Shown here: positions 9,503-17,918 of the stretch, piece after piece
Numbering within the stretch: the stretch's first letter is position 1
Layout: the number at the start of each line of letters is the position of its first letter
NCBI RefSeq assembly: GCF_000243675.2
Contig: NZ_AHMM02000015.1
Coordinates: 372,001 to 436,000 of the forward strand
Length of the DNA stretch: 64,000 bases
Reading direction: 5' to 3'
Source: Leptospira inadai serovar Lyme str. 10
GTDB lineage: Bacteria; Spirochaetota; Leptospiria; Leptospirales; Leptospiraceae
Made by a program: the position numbers and the translations under genes
The notes under the pieces: generated by a model
Databases searched by the model: none
Told to the model about the DNA's origin: nothing
Seen by the model: the letters and a program-made list of their open reading frames with translations, nothing else

Positions 9503-9640
9503 AAAAAGTGAGTTAACGGGAATAAGCAAAGACCTTTTTAAAGCCGAAAAAAAGTTTTCTTAAAAATCCTAGGAGAAGGAATTAGGTTAATACGCCGTCA
9601 TGATAGCAAAGTCGATATCGTCCGGAATGGACGAATTTAA

Positions 9641-10765
9641 ATGAATTTCCGAAATTGGAAACGGCCGCTCCTCGGTCTTTTCGTTACAATCGTTGTGGCC
9701 ATCTTAGGCCTGAATGCTTGGAGCCTCTTTTTTTTACGCTCCGATCTTAAACCGAAACGGATTCCGAACATTACCCAACCGCTAGGCCGGGAAATCCAGA
9801 ATCCTTATCTCAAATCGACTCGGATGAAATGGATAAAAACCGCAATTCATTTGCATAGCAATCGGGCTTGGTTTACGCCCATCCGAAATTCGCCGGAAGA
9901 AATTCAGGAAGTATATTCCAAGAACGGATATCGAATTCTCGCGTTTACGGATTATGAAAGCGTAACTAGGATCGAATCAAATAAGACAGCGCAGGTACCG
10001 GGGTACGAGTGGGGAAGGAATCTCGTAAAAAGACATCTTACCGTATTGGGTCTTGAAGACGCGGACCACGATTTTTTCCCCCTATTCGCATTTCCCGAAA
10101 ATATACAATGGGAAATCGACAGTCTTCAAAAAAAGGGCGCATTCGTCGCAATCAATCATCCTCTGCTGAACGATAGTTTTCCACTCAAGGTTCTCGAAAG
10201 ACTGAGCGGGTATAACGCGATCGAAGTGCTATCTCCGTTCGGGGATATATTCGCGTACTGGGATCAATTACTAAGCTCGGGTGTTTCTTCTTTCTGCATG
10301 GCGGGAGACGATTTGCATTATCTTCCGAAAGAAGAATATTTAAAAGTCGCAAAAACGGGATTTCCTAGTTTCCGGCAAATCGCAACCGAGTGGTACGACG
10401 AGGACGGAGAATCCCTTATGCGGTATATCCTTTTAAATACCGATTCTTTGGAGAAGGAGGATATCCTCGCGGCCCTCAAGAACGGGAACTATGCCTGCGT
10501 TCGAAAAATGTCCCGAGTTCTGAGCGACCCGAAGGTGAAAGCCTTTGGAATCCGAAACGGGGACGAGGTCTTTTACGAATTTGACGAAACTCCTTTGACG
10601 GTGGATTTTATCGGTAGGAACGGAGAGACATTGTCCAGATCGTACGGCCAAAAAAAAGGAACATATCGGTTTCGCCCGGGAGATTTATACGTTCGAATCC
10701 AAGCCTTTTTACCTACAGGTTTAATCCTAAGTAATCCTTTCTATAGAAAGCAAATTCCAAACTAG
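9641..10765 (+). CDS. Membrane-anchored PHP-fold metal-dependent hydrolase-like protein
   Basis: A 374-residue protein with one N-terminal transmembrane segment (about residues 9-32) and a large domain outside the membrane. PHP-superfamily motifs are visible: AIHLHS (H70, H72), AFTDY (D104, with tyrosine where TDH usually stands), INHP (H173) and AGDDLHY (D223, D224, H226). These would make a metal site, though the TDH-to-TDY change removes one common ligand. PHP proteins include phosphoesterases and polymerase-associated nucleases. The substrate here is unknown; neighbouring glycosyltransferases hint at envelope work. The role is inference. Confidence 0.68.
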   Translation: MNFRNWKRPLLGLFVTIVVAILGLNAWSLFFLRSDLKPKRIPNITQPLGREIQNPYLKSTRMKWIKTAIHLHSNRAWFTPIRNSPEEIQEVYSKNGYRILAFTDYESVTRIESNKTAQVPGYEWGRNLVKRHLTVLGLEDADHDFFPLFAFPENIQWEIDSLQKKGAFVAINHPLLNDSFPLKVLERLSGYNAIEVLSPFGDIFAYWDQLLSSGVSSFCMAGDDLHYLPKEEYLKVAKTGFPSFRQIATEWYDEDGESLMRYILLNTDSLEKEDILAALKNGNYACVRKMSRVLSDPKVKAFGIRNGDEVFYEFDETPLTVDFIGRNGETLSRSYGQKKGTYRFRPGDLYVRIQAFLPTGLILSNPFYRKQIPN

Positions 10766-10767
10766 AT

Positions 10768-10807
10768 CGCCGGTATTGTTCTTCGAATCGGCGTGGACCT
10801 TTTTTTC
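10768..10807 (+). terminator. Weak terminator candidate after the PHP-fold gene
   Basis: cgccg (10768-10772) can pair with cggcg (10789-10793) across a 16-base loop, and a T-run follows a few bases later around 10800-10806. The stem is short and the loop large, so this is tentative. Confidence 0.35.
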
Positions 10808-10845
10808 TTGACAAATCCGTTTTAGAAACAGTCAGATTGAGTGAG

Positions 10846-11277
10846 ATGGGGTTTTCTCCTAGAAAGACGATAGGGTTTGTGCTCGCAATCGGTTTTGCGT
10901 TGCAGGTAACCTGCGCTTCCTTAGCCAGTCTATTGGGAGTTTGCCCGGTTGGGACTGTACCAACCGGAATAGCAAGCTCGTCATTAGAAGACGAACTTCC
11001 GCCCTGTCATAAATCTTCCCAAACGGAAGACGAATCTTCCTCCTCGGATACCTCCGGAAGCGATTGTTGTCAAAAAGAATTGACCGTATCCTTCGAAACC
11101 CCAACCCATAGGATATCGTCGGAAAAAATAAAGTTCCAATTCGTTCACTTATTTTCAGTATTCCCGATCCGATTTGCCTTTCAAAGCGTCTCCAATCAAC
11201 GGCAAATTCACGCGGACGGAATTCCGTTTTTTTCCGCCATCCACTCTCCGAGCGTTCTTCAAGTTTTTTTAATTTAA
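10846..11277 (+). CDS. Small exported Cys/His protein at the head of the metal efflux operon
   Basis: I do not recognise a family with certainty. From ATG at 10846 the protein has 143 residues; a TTG at 10837 would add three. It starts with a signal peptide (hydrophobic stretch GFVLAIGFALQV, then CASLASLL). The mature part is Ser/Glu-rich with C-x-V, PPCHKS and a CC pair, a pattern seen in small periplasmic proteins next to Cu/Ag efflux systems. It ends 41 bases before the CusC-like gene. Metal binding or sensing is inferred from cysteines, histidines and position only. A TTGACA hexamer lies at 10808-10813, but the -10 region is poor. Confidence 0.5.
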   Translation: MGFSPRKTIGFVLAIGFALQVTCASLASLLGVCPVGTVPTGIASSSLEDELPPCHKSSQTEDESSSSDTSGSDCCQKELTVSFETPTHRISSEKIKFQFVHLFSVFPIRFAFQSVSNQRQIHADGIPFFSAIHSPSVLQVFLI

Positions 11278-11318
11278 TATACAGCTCTTAATTCCCCGAC
11301 AAACCTTTAGGAGGATTT

Positions 11319-12722
11319 ATGAGCGGTCTACGCATATTTTCTAATATTATCATTTTCCTAGTTTCACTTCCGATCTTCTCGGAGACGAAACGACTAGAAG
11401 AAATTCTTGAGATTCTTGCCAAGGAGCATCCCGAAGCAAAATCTTTGGCCGGAGTTTCGCATGCGCATAAATCGCATTCGGATGCCTCCGGCATTCTCCC
11501 CGATCCGAAGATAGGATTTGCATACCGAAATTATCCGACTCGGAACGGCTACTCGCTTAACGGAAATCGGGCCTTGGATACGCCCACGATGACGGGGATG
11601 GAATTCTCCGTTTCCCAGGAATTTCCCTTTCCCGGAAAATTGGGAACCGAAAAGAGGATCTCAAAAATTATGGAGAGCGAGGCGACTCTCGGTTATCAGG
11701 TCGGAGTCAATCGAATGCTGGGGGATTTTTTTATTCGTTTGAATCGTTTTCAACGGATCGAAAAGAAAAAGCAGATCAACGGCAGAATTTTGGATCTGCT
11801 CAACGCGCAAAAATCCATTGCCGAAGGATATTATTCCGCGGGAAGCGTGCCTTTAACCGGAGCCTTGAAAGCTTCGATCGCAAAGACGGATGCGTTAGAG
11901 AAGGAAGCGGAGTATAATACAAATTTAAAGGATTTAACCTCTCAGCTCGAATACTATAAGGTGTTGGATCGAGTCTCTCTCTCGGATTTATTTCGGATCA
12001 ATTTGGATTCGTTTTTAGAAGAGAGTCTTCAGAGATTGAATACACTGGCGATTTCCGGCGTTGCTACGGTGGAAGAAACTCCCGATTATAAAATTTTGCT
12101 AGCGGAAGAGAAAAGACTGAAAGAGCAGACTAAATTGACGAAATATTCCCTGGCTCCGCAGACGGAGGTTTTTTTTTCATACATGAAGAGAAAACCTCAA
12201 ACGTTCGCCTTGGACTCCGGCCCATTAAACTATAGTTTAATGGATACCACCGAGTATAGAGGAGATTTATTCAGCTTCGGCGTCAATATGCGCGTTCCTG
12301 TCTGGTCGGCTTTAAAGTGGAACTCCATAACCGGAGAAACGGAACATTTGGCGGAAGTAGGAAAAGACTCGGTAGACAAGACTCGGGCGCAAATGGTCTC
12401 CGAAATCAATCGGGGTATCGAGGTCATCCGAGGAACTTCCAATCAAATTCAAATCATCGAGAAGAAATTGATTCCGGAAATGGAAAAGGCGGCCAGAGCC
12501 AGTGCCTCTCTTTACGCTCCCGGCAAAGCCAATCTCCAGGACACTCTTCTTGCCCAGACGGAAGTGCTGAATGCGAAGATCAGATTGGAAGATCTGCGCG
12601 AGCGTAAAAATGAAAGCATCTTAAATATGCTCAAACTTCTTAGCATAATTTACCAGGATCAGAAAGTTCCTCAGCACGAAAAGCATCAGCCTGACGTTAC
12701 GTTAGGCAGAGGTCGCGAATGA
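11319..12722 (+). CDS. cusC: Outer membrane efflux protein, TolC/CusC family
   Basis: A 467-residue outer-membrane factor of a tripartite efflux pump. It begins with a signal peptide (IIIFLVSLPIFSE) and shows the repeated long amphipathic helices of the TolC fold. Segments such as PDPKIGFAYRNYP, SVSQEFPFPGKL and the C-terminal LEDLRERKNESIL helix fit heavy-metal-type members. A Shine-Dalgarno sequence (taggagg near 11309-11315) precedes the ATG. Its TGA overlaps the start of the adaptor gene by four bases (ATGA), indicating translational coupling. The His-rich stretch HAHKSHSD near residue 50 may bind metal; that is inference. Confidence 0.88.
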   Translation: MSGLRIFSNIIIFLVSLPIFSETKRLEEILEILAKEHPEAKSLAGVSHAHKSHSDASGILPDPKIGFAYRNYPTRNGYSLNGNRALDTPTMTGMEFSVSQEFPFPGKLGTEKRISKIMESEATLGYQVGVNRMLGDFFIRLNRFQRIEKKKQINGRILDLLNAQKSIAEGYYSAGSVPLTGALKASIAKTDALEKEAEYNTNLKDLTSQLEYYKVLDRVSLSDLFRINLDSFLEESLQRLNTLAISGVATVEETPDYKILLAEEKRLKEQTKLTKYSLAPQTEVFFSYMKRKPQTFALDSGPLNYSLMDTTEYRGDLFSFGVNMRVPVWSALKWNSITGETEHLAEVGKDSVDKTRAQMVSEINRGIEVIRGTSNQIQIIEKKLIPEMEKAARASASLYAPGKANLQDTLLAQTEVLNAKIRLEDLRERKNESILNMLKLLSIIYQDQKVPQHEKHQPDVTLGRGRE

Positions 12723-13840
12723 AAGGAAAGGATGCTAGTAATATGCAAGATTTTCGATATACTAAATATTCGAAGAAAGTCGTCGTTTTTACGGGGCTCA
12801 TTTCATTATTCCTTATACTGGTCGCCTGCGGAAAGAAAAAGGAAATATATTATTGCCCGATGCATCCGACTTACATTTCGGACCGTCCCGGGACATGTCC
12901 GATCTGCGGGATGGATTTGGTAAAAAAAGAGGCCGATCCATCCCGCCAAAGTCATTCGAAAAATACCAAAACTACGGAATCATCGAACAACGAAACGGAT
13001 CATAATCCGTCTCATGAAAAGAGCGATAATTCCCATCAGGAAGAAACGACCTCCGAAATAGTTCTCTCCGCCGAAAAACAACAATCTATCGGCATTAAGA
13101 CCGATTTGGTACTTCGCAGAAACTTGACGAAGAGGCTAAGCGCTTATTCGAACGTCGCCTATGACCCGGATCTGTACGCAGCTCTTACCGAATATAAGGA
13201 GGCTCTACGAACTTCGGAGGTTATATCCGAGGCAGGCTCCTCGATCAGCTTGACGAATCTACAGATGCGCCTTAGACAATTGGGTCTGTCCACGGATCAA
13301 ATTCGTGTTTGGTCCTCTCGACAGAGAGATCCTTCCGAATTGATCTTAGGCGGGAAGGCCGGACGAGCTCATATTTATTCTCAAATTTATGAATCGGATC
13401 TTTCGACGGCCAAAGTGGGATTACCGTTTATTTTCAAGACGGACGTTTATCCCAATAAGGAATTCAAAGGTAAAATCAAAAGTATCGATACGATTCTGGA
13501 TAAAAATAGTAGAACATTAAGACTGCGAAGCGAAGTGTCGGATCCTCAGCACCTTTTAAAACCGCAGATGTTCGGTGAAGCCAGAATCGAAGTGTCGCTT
13601 CCTTCCATCCTAACCTTACCGACTTCTGCGATTCTGGATACCGGAATGCGTAAGATGGCTTATATTCAGACCGGTCCGGAACGGTTTCGACCGGTCGAGA
13701 TTCAAACAGGTAGGACCGTCGATTCCTGGACCGAAGTCATTTCCGGAGTAAAGGAAGGGGAACGAGTCGTCGCCGAATCCACCTTTTTAATCGATTCCGA
13801 AGCGAAAATCCGTTTCGGGAATAACGCTCATAATCATTAA
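12719..13840 (+). CDS. cusB: CusB-like RND periplasmic adaptor lipoprotein with heavy-metal-binding domain
   Basis: A 373-residue membrane fusion protein. A lipoprotein signal ends in LVAC (C37). Then comes a heavy-metal-binding domain with YYCPMHP and CPICGMDL (C46, H49, C60, C63), which is typical of CusB-class adaptors. The remainder aligns by eye with CusB adaptors, but both lipoyl half-motifs appear missing: YDPDLYAALTEYKEALR follows the first strand directly, and AHIYSQIYESDL follows without the usual TSP-SG-V-EG segment. The beta-barrel and membrane-proximal parts look intact. It would link the CusA- and CusC-like neighbours. A second ATG at 12743 is a possible start. Confidence 0.8.
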   Translation: MKGKDASNMQDFRYTKYSKKVVVFTGLISLFLILVACGKKKEIYYCPMHPTYISDRPGTCPICGMDLVKKEADPSRQSHSKNTKTTESSNNETDHNPSHEKSDNSHQEETTSEIVLSAEKQQSIGIKTDLVLRRNLTKRLSAYSNVAYDPDLYAALTEYKEALRTSEVISEAGSSISLTNLQMRLRQLGLSTDQIRVWSSRQRDPSELILGGKAGRAHIYSQIYESDLSTAKVGLPFIFKTDVYPNKEFKGKIKSIDTILDKNSRTLRLRSEVSDPQHLLKPQMFGEARIEVSLPSILTLPTSAILDTGMRKMAYIQTGPERFRPVEIQTGRTVDSWTEVISGVKEGERVVAESTFLIDSEAKIRFGNNAHNH

Positions 13841-13855
13841 GGTTGTAAATTCCCC

Positions 13856-16800
13856 ATGATTCAGAATATCATTCGTTTTTCGGCTCATAATAAATTTCTT
13901 ATACTTCTTTTTACGTTAGGAATCCTTGTCGCTTCGTATGTTTCGATGAAAACGATTCCGTTGGACGCGATTCCCGATCTTTCGGACACTCAGGTTATCG
14001 TATATTCTAGGTGGGACCGAAGTCCGGATATCATAGAGGACCAAGTAACGTATCCGATCATAACCTCCTTACTGGGGGCGCCTAAGATTAAAGTAGTGCG
14101 AGGATTTTCCGATTTCGGATTTTCCTATGTTTACGTGATTTTTCAGGACGGTACCGATATCTATTGGGCTCGTTCCAGAGTTCTGGAATATCTATCCAGA
14201 ATCCAATCCCAACTTCCTGCAGGCGTGAAAACCGAATTGGGACCGGACGCCAGTGCGGTCGGGTGGGTGTTCCAGTATGCCTTAGTCGATACGACCGGAA
14301 ATAATTCACTCGCCGATTTAAGAACCTACCAGGATTTCCATCTAAGATACTTGCTGAATTCGGTGCCGGGAGTTTCGGAGGTCGCAGGAATCGGCGGATT
14401 CAAAAAACAGTACCAAATCACCATCAACCCGAACGCTCTTCGTTCCTATAATATAGGATTCGAAACGTTGGTTCAGAAAATACGGGAAAGCAATCAAGAA
14501 ACGGGAGGAAGACTCCTCGAAATTTCCGGCGCCGAATATATGGTTCGGGGGCGAGGGTATTTAAAATCGCTGACCGACATAGAGAATATTCCTTTATCAA
14601 CGGACATTAATGGAACGCCGGTACTTTTAAGGAATATAGCCTCCGTACAATTCGGACCCGATATTCGAAGGGGAATCGCCGACCTAAACGGGGAAGGGGA
14701 TGTGGTCGGCGGAACGATCGTGATGAGACACGGTGAGAATGCGCTTTCGGTCATCGAGAGGGTTAAGGCCAAAATCAACGATATCAAGGCGAGCCTTCCC
14801 GTCGGGGCCGAGATCGTAACCACGTATGATCGATCGGAATTGATCGATCATGCGATTTCTAACCTGAAATTTAAACTAATGGAGGAGATGCTCATCGTTT
14901 CTCTGGTGATTCTCGTTTTTCTTTGGCACTTCCCGTCGGCAATCATCCCCATACTTACTATACCGATCTCCGTCATCGTAGCATTTATTCCGATGAATCT
15001 TTTGGATGTTAACGCAAATATAATGTCCTTGGCGGGGATGGCGATCTCCATCGGCGTACTAGTGGACGGAGCGATCGTCGAGGTGGAAAACGCGTATAAG
15101 AAATTGGAGGAGTGGGAATCGGGAGGAAGAAAAGGCGACTATCATATGGTTCGTCTAGAAGCTTTGCTAGAGGTCGGTCCGTCCGTATTCTTTTCCTTAT
15201 TAGTCATTGCGGTGGCATTCTTCCCGATCTTCACTCTGGTGGATCAGGAAGGTAGACTCTTTCGTCCATTAGCTTATTCTAAGAATATCGCTATGGCAGT
15301 GGCGGCTCTGCTTGCGATTACGCTCGATCCCGCCTTTCGAATGCTATTTACACGAATGGAGCCGTTTCGGTTCAAGAGCGCATTGCTTTCGAAGGTTGCA
15401 ACCGCGTTGTTCGTAGGAAAATATTATCCGGAAGAAAAGCATCCGGTAAGCAAGATTCTTTTCCGACTTTACGGGCCGGCTTGTCATTGGGTCTTAGAAA
15501 GACCCAAAACCGTTATCGCTTCGGCGCTGGCTTTGGTTTTTTTGACGATTCCCGTCTATTTGAGTTTGGGATCGGAGTTCATGCCCCAACTTTATGAAGA
15601 ATCCCTTTTATACATGCCCACAACGCTTCCCGGTATCTCCGTAGCCGAAGCGGAAAAACTGATGGTGGCGATGGATAAAAAGATCAAATCGTTTCCCGAG
15701 GTAAAAAGAGTATTCGGAAAAGCGGGAAGATCCGATACCGCGACGGATTCCGCTCCCTTTTCAATGATGGAGACGGTGATTCTACTAAAGCCTCAGGACG
15801 AATGGAGGACAGCGAATCGATTTTATTCCGATTGGCCGCGAATTCTACAACTCCCGTTTTTACCTTTCGTAAACGAACGATTGAGCAAGGACGAACTTAT
15901 CGAACTGATGAACCGAGAGATGCAATTTCCCGGAGCGACGAACGCTTGGACGATGCCTATAAAAACTCGGATCGATATGTTAAGTACCGGGATGAGAACT
16001 CCGATCGGAATCAAGGTCCTCGGTTCTTCCCTGGATGAAATTGAAAAGATAGGAATTCAAATCGAAACTTTGCTCAAAACGAATCAGGACGTGAGAAGCG
16101 TCTTTGCGGAAAGGACGGCAGGAGGCTACTTTTTGGATCTGGAACTGAAACGGGAAAAATTGGCCAGATACAATATTTCCGTCGATGCCGCCCAACAAAT
16201 CATAGTAGCGGCTATCGGCGGAGAGCAGGTAACTCAAACGGTAGAGGGACGGGAACGATTTTCCGTGAACGTCCGCTATCCCCGCGAACTGAGAGATTCT
16301 GTGGAGAAAATACGATCGATTCTGGTTCCGACTCAGGAATTCGGCCATATCCCGATCGGAGAAATCGCAGATATCAAAACTAAAACCGGACCGTCCATGA
16401 TTCGGGATGAGAACGGATTTTTAGCCGGGTATGTCTATGTGGATCCTTCCACGTCCGACATCGGAGGCTTCGTAGATCAGGCAAAAAGAAAGGTTTCCGA
16501 ATCGATCCGGCTCCCACCCGGCTATTCGATCCTTTGGAGCGGTCAGTACGAAAATATGCTGAGAGTTCGGGAAAGAATGAAATACATTTTACCGCTAACT
16601 ATCTTTATTATTTTTCTACTATTGTATTTTAATACGAAATCGTACGCGAAAACTATAATCGTTCTCCTAGCGGTTCCGTTTTCATTGATCGGCGCGGTGG
16701 GATTATTGTACGTCTTGGATTATCATGTTTCGGTCGCGGTCTGGGTCGGCATGATCGCATTGATGGGCTTGGACGCCGAGACGGGAGTTTTTATGCTGCT

Positions 16801-17275
16801 CTATTTGGATCTTTCCTACGAATCCGCCGAACGAAAAGGGATGGTTCGAACTCGGGAAGACCGCATAAACGCGATCATACACGGAGCCGTCCATAGGGTT
16901 CGCCCCAAAATCATGACCGTCCTGGCTGCGATGATGGGTTTACTTCCGATCATGTGGTCCAACGGGACGGGTTCGGACGTAATGAAACGAATCGCGGCGC
17001 CCATGGTCGGCGGGCTTGCCACGAGCTTCCTACTGGAGCTTCTAGTATATCCGCCTATTTACTTATTATGGAAAGAAGGGAAACTCGTCTTTGGACAATC
17101 TCTACCGATCGTTTCCAAATTTTTCGACCGAACCGAATCTAAGAAAAAAGACGTTCTAATAACGCAGGTAAAATCGGAAAGTGAAACATTGAATGAAGCG
17201 GATTCTTACGAAGATGAAATTCGAAAGACGGCTCAAATCAGAGGAAAGAAGCTTAAAAAAAAGACACTTTCCTAG
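13856..17275 (+). CDS. cusA: Heavy-metal RND efflux pump, CusA type
   Basis: A 1139-residue inner-membrane proton-driven exporter of the HME-RND group. GPDASAVGWVFQYAL and DAIPDLSDTQV are CzcA/CusA signatures. Methionines M587 (LLYMPTT), M637/M638 (SMMETV) and M708 (RIDML) stand where CusA has its periplasmic three-methionine Cu/Ag site, so monovalent Cu/Ag rather than Zn/Co is the likely substrate. Proton-relay acidic residues lie in LVDGAIVEVENAY and in GLDAETGVFML. Transmembrane clusters flank two large periplasmic loops. The C-terminus is a charged cytoplasmic tail. It is the last gene of the efflux unit, 15 bases after the adaptor gene. Confidence 0.92.
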   Translation: MIQNIIRFSAHNKFLILLFTLGILVASYVSMKTIPLDAIPDLSDTQVIVYSRWDRSPDIIEDQVTYPIITSLLGAPKIKVVRGFSDFGFSYVYVIFQDGTDIYWARSRVLEYLSRIQSQLPAGVKTELGPDASAVGWVFQYALVDTTGNNSLADLRTYQDFHLRYLLNSVPGVSEVAGIGGFKKQYQITINPNALRSYNIGFETLVQKIRESNQETGGRLLEISGAEYMVRGRGYLKSLTDIENIPLSTDINGTPVLLRNIASVQFGPDIRRGIADLNGEGDVVGGTIVMRHGENALSVIERVKAKINDIKASLPVGAEIVTTYDRSELIDHAISNLKFKLMEEMLIVSLVILVFLWHFPSAIIPILTIPISVIVAFIPMNLLDVNANIMSLAGMAISIGVLVDGAIVEVENAYKKLEEWESGGRKGDYHMVRLEALLEVGPSVFFSLLVIAVAFFPIFTLVDQEGRLFRPLAYSKNIAMAVAALLAITLDPAFRMLFTRMEPFRFKSALLSKVATALFVGKYYPEEKHPVSKILFRLYGPACHWVLERPKTVIASALALVFLTIPVYLSLGSEFMPQLYEESLLYMPTTLPGISVAEAEKLMVAMDKKIKSFPEVKRVFGKAGRSDTATDSAPFSMMETVILLKPQDEWRTANRFYSDWPRILQLPFLPFVNERLSKDELIELMNREMQFPGATNAWTMPIKTRIDMLSTGMRTPIGIKVLGSSLDEIEKIGIQIETLLKTNQDVRSVFAERTAGGYFLDLELKREKLARYNISVDAAQQIIVAAIGGEQVTQTVEGRERFSVNVRYPRELRDSVEKIRSILVPTQEFGHIPIGEIADIKTKTGPSMIRDENGFLAGYVYVDPSTSDIGGFVDQAKRKVSESIRLPPGYSILWSGQYENMLRVRERMKYILPLTIFIIFLLLYFNTKSYAKTIIVLLAVPFSLIGAVGLLYVLDYHVSVAVWVGMIALMGLDAETGVFMLLYLDLSYESAERKGMVRTREDRINAIIHGAVHRVRPKIMTVLAAMMGLLPIMWSNGTGSDVMKRIAAPMVGGLATSFLLELLVYPPIYLLWKEGKLVFGQSLPIVSKFFDRTESKKKDVLITQVKSESETLNEADSYEDEIRKTAQIRGKKLKKKTLS

Positions 17276-17390
17276 ACTCATTCGTATTCTTGGAGATTTA
17301 GGTCGGATGGAAATGAGATACAGTTTCGATTCGGACACTCGAGCCGAGACCACTTGTCAAAAAAATACGCAATAAAGAAATTACGTTTCT

Positions 17391-17425
17391 CTTAATCGTT
17401 TTTTGCGACGCAAAAGACGATTAAG
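17391..17425. repeat. 35-bp near-perfect palindrome downstream of cusA
   Basis: Two 17-base arms, starting cttaatcgt and ending acgattaag, pair at 16 of 17 positions plus one G-T wobble, around a single central base. No T-run follows. It lies about 115 bases after the cusA stop and about 33 bases before the -35 element of the next gene. It may terminate or protect the efflux mRNA, or bind a regulator. As RNA the true loop would be larger because a one-base loop is sterically impossible. Confidence 0.6.
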
Positions 17426-17457
17426 AATTCAAATGTTAAGCGAACAAAATTTTCATC

Positions 17458-17486
17458 TTGATCAAGGGAATCCTCATTCGTATAAT
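17458..17486 (+). promoter_or_regulatory. Sigma-70-type promoter of the small exported protein gene
   Basis: TTGATC at 17458-17463 and a perfect TATAAT at 17481-17486 are separated by 17 bases, the ideal spacing. The -35 hexamer sits inside the palindrome cttgatcaag. The predicted start of transcription is about 50 bases before the ATG at 17543. This is the clearest promoter in the window. Confidence 0.75.
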
Positions 17487-17542
17487 GTGGTTAATTCGGT
17501 ATTAATTGCCGAGAAAATGTTTAGAAAGCCCGTGGAGACACT

Positions 17543-17854
17543 ATGAAAAAAATATTCGCAACCATCCTATTGTCGGCAATCATTCCGACGATCGGCGTTT
17601 ATGCATTCAGCGATTTGGAAAAACTTCTGATCGCGGAAGCGACCACACCCGAGTTAAAGAAAATAGCGAAAGATTATTTCCTCAGAAAAGCTCAGGATCA
17701 AAAGGAGCTGGCCGAAAAATATAAAACCTTAAGCAACCTGAATCGGGGCGGTAAGTCGACTGCTGAAGACGCAGACAGAAAGAAGTACAAACAACTTTCC
17801 GAGCAAGTCGCCCAAGAGGCCGAAAAATATAAGGCTCAAGCCGATAAATTGTAA
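17543..17854 (+). CDS. Small exported coiled-coil protein of unknown function
   Basis: A 103-residue protein with a clear signal peptide (MKKIFATILLSAIIPTIGVYA, likely cleaved after YA). The mature part of about 82 residues is almost entirely charged helix rich in Lys, Glu, Ala and Gln. It begins with EATTPELKKIAKDYF and contains repeated AEKYK units, which suggests a short helical hairpin or coiled coil. Small periplasmic proteins of this type occur beside metal-efflux genes, but I cannot name a family. It has its own promoter and ggaga ribosome-binding site. Confidence 0.6.
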   Translation: MKKIFATILLSAIIPTIGVYAFSDLEKLLIAEATTPELKKIAKDYFLRKAQDQKELAEKYKTLSNLNRGGKSTAEDADRKKYKQLSEQVAQEAEKYKAQADKL

Positions 17855-17876
17855 AGGAATCGTCCGTAAAGGTTTT

Positions 17877-17896
17877 CCGGATCCTTTCAAATCCGG
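17877..17896. terminator. Small hairpin between convergent genes
   Basis: A 6-bp stem (ccggat at 17877-17882, atccgg at 17891-17896) with an 8-base loop lies in the 64-bp gap between the small exported protein and the convergent beta-CASP gene. No T-run follows, so a terminator role is only possible. Confidence 0.3.
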
Positions 17897-17918
17897 GGAA
17901 CCGATTTACCGAATTTGC

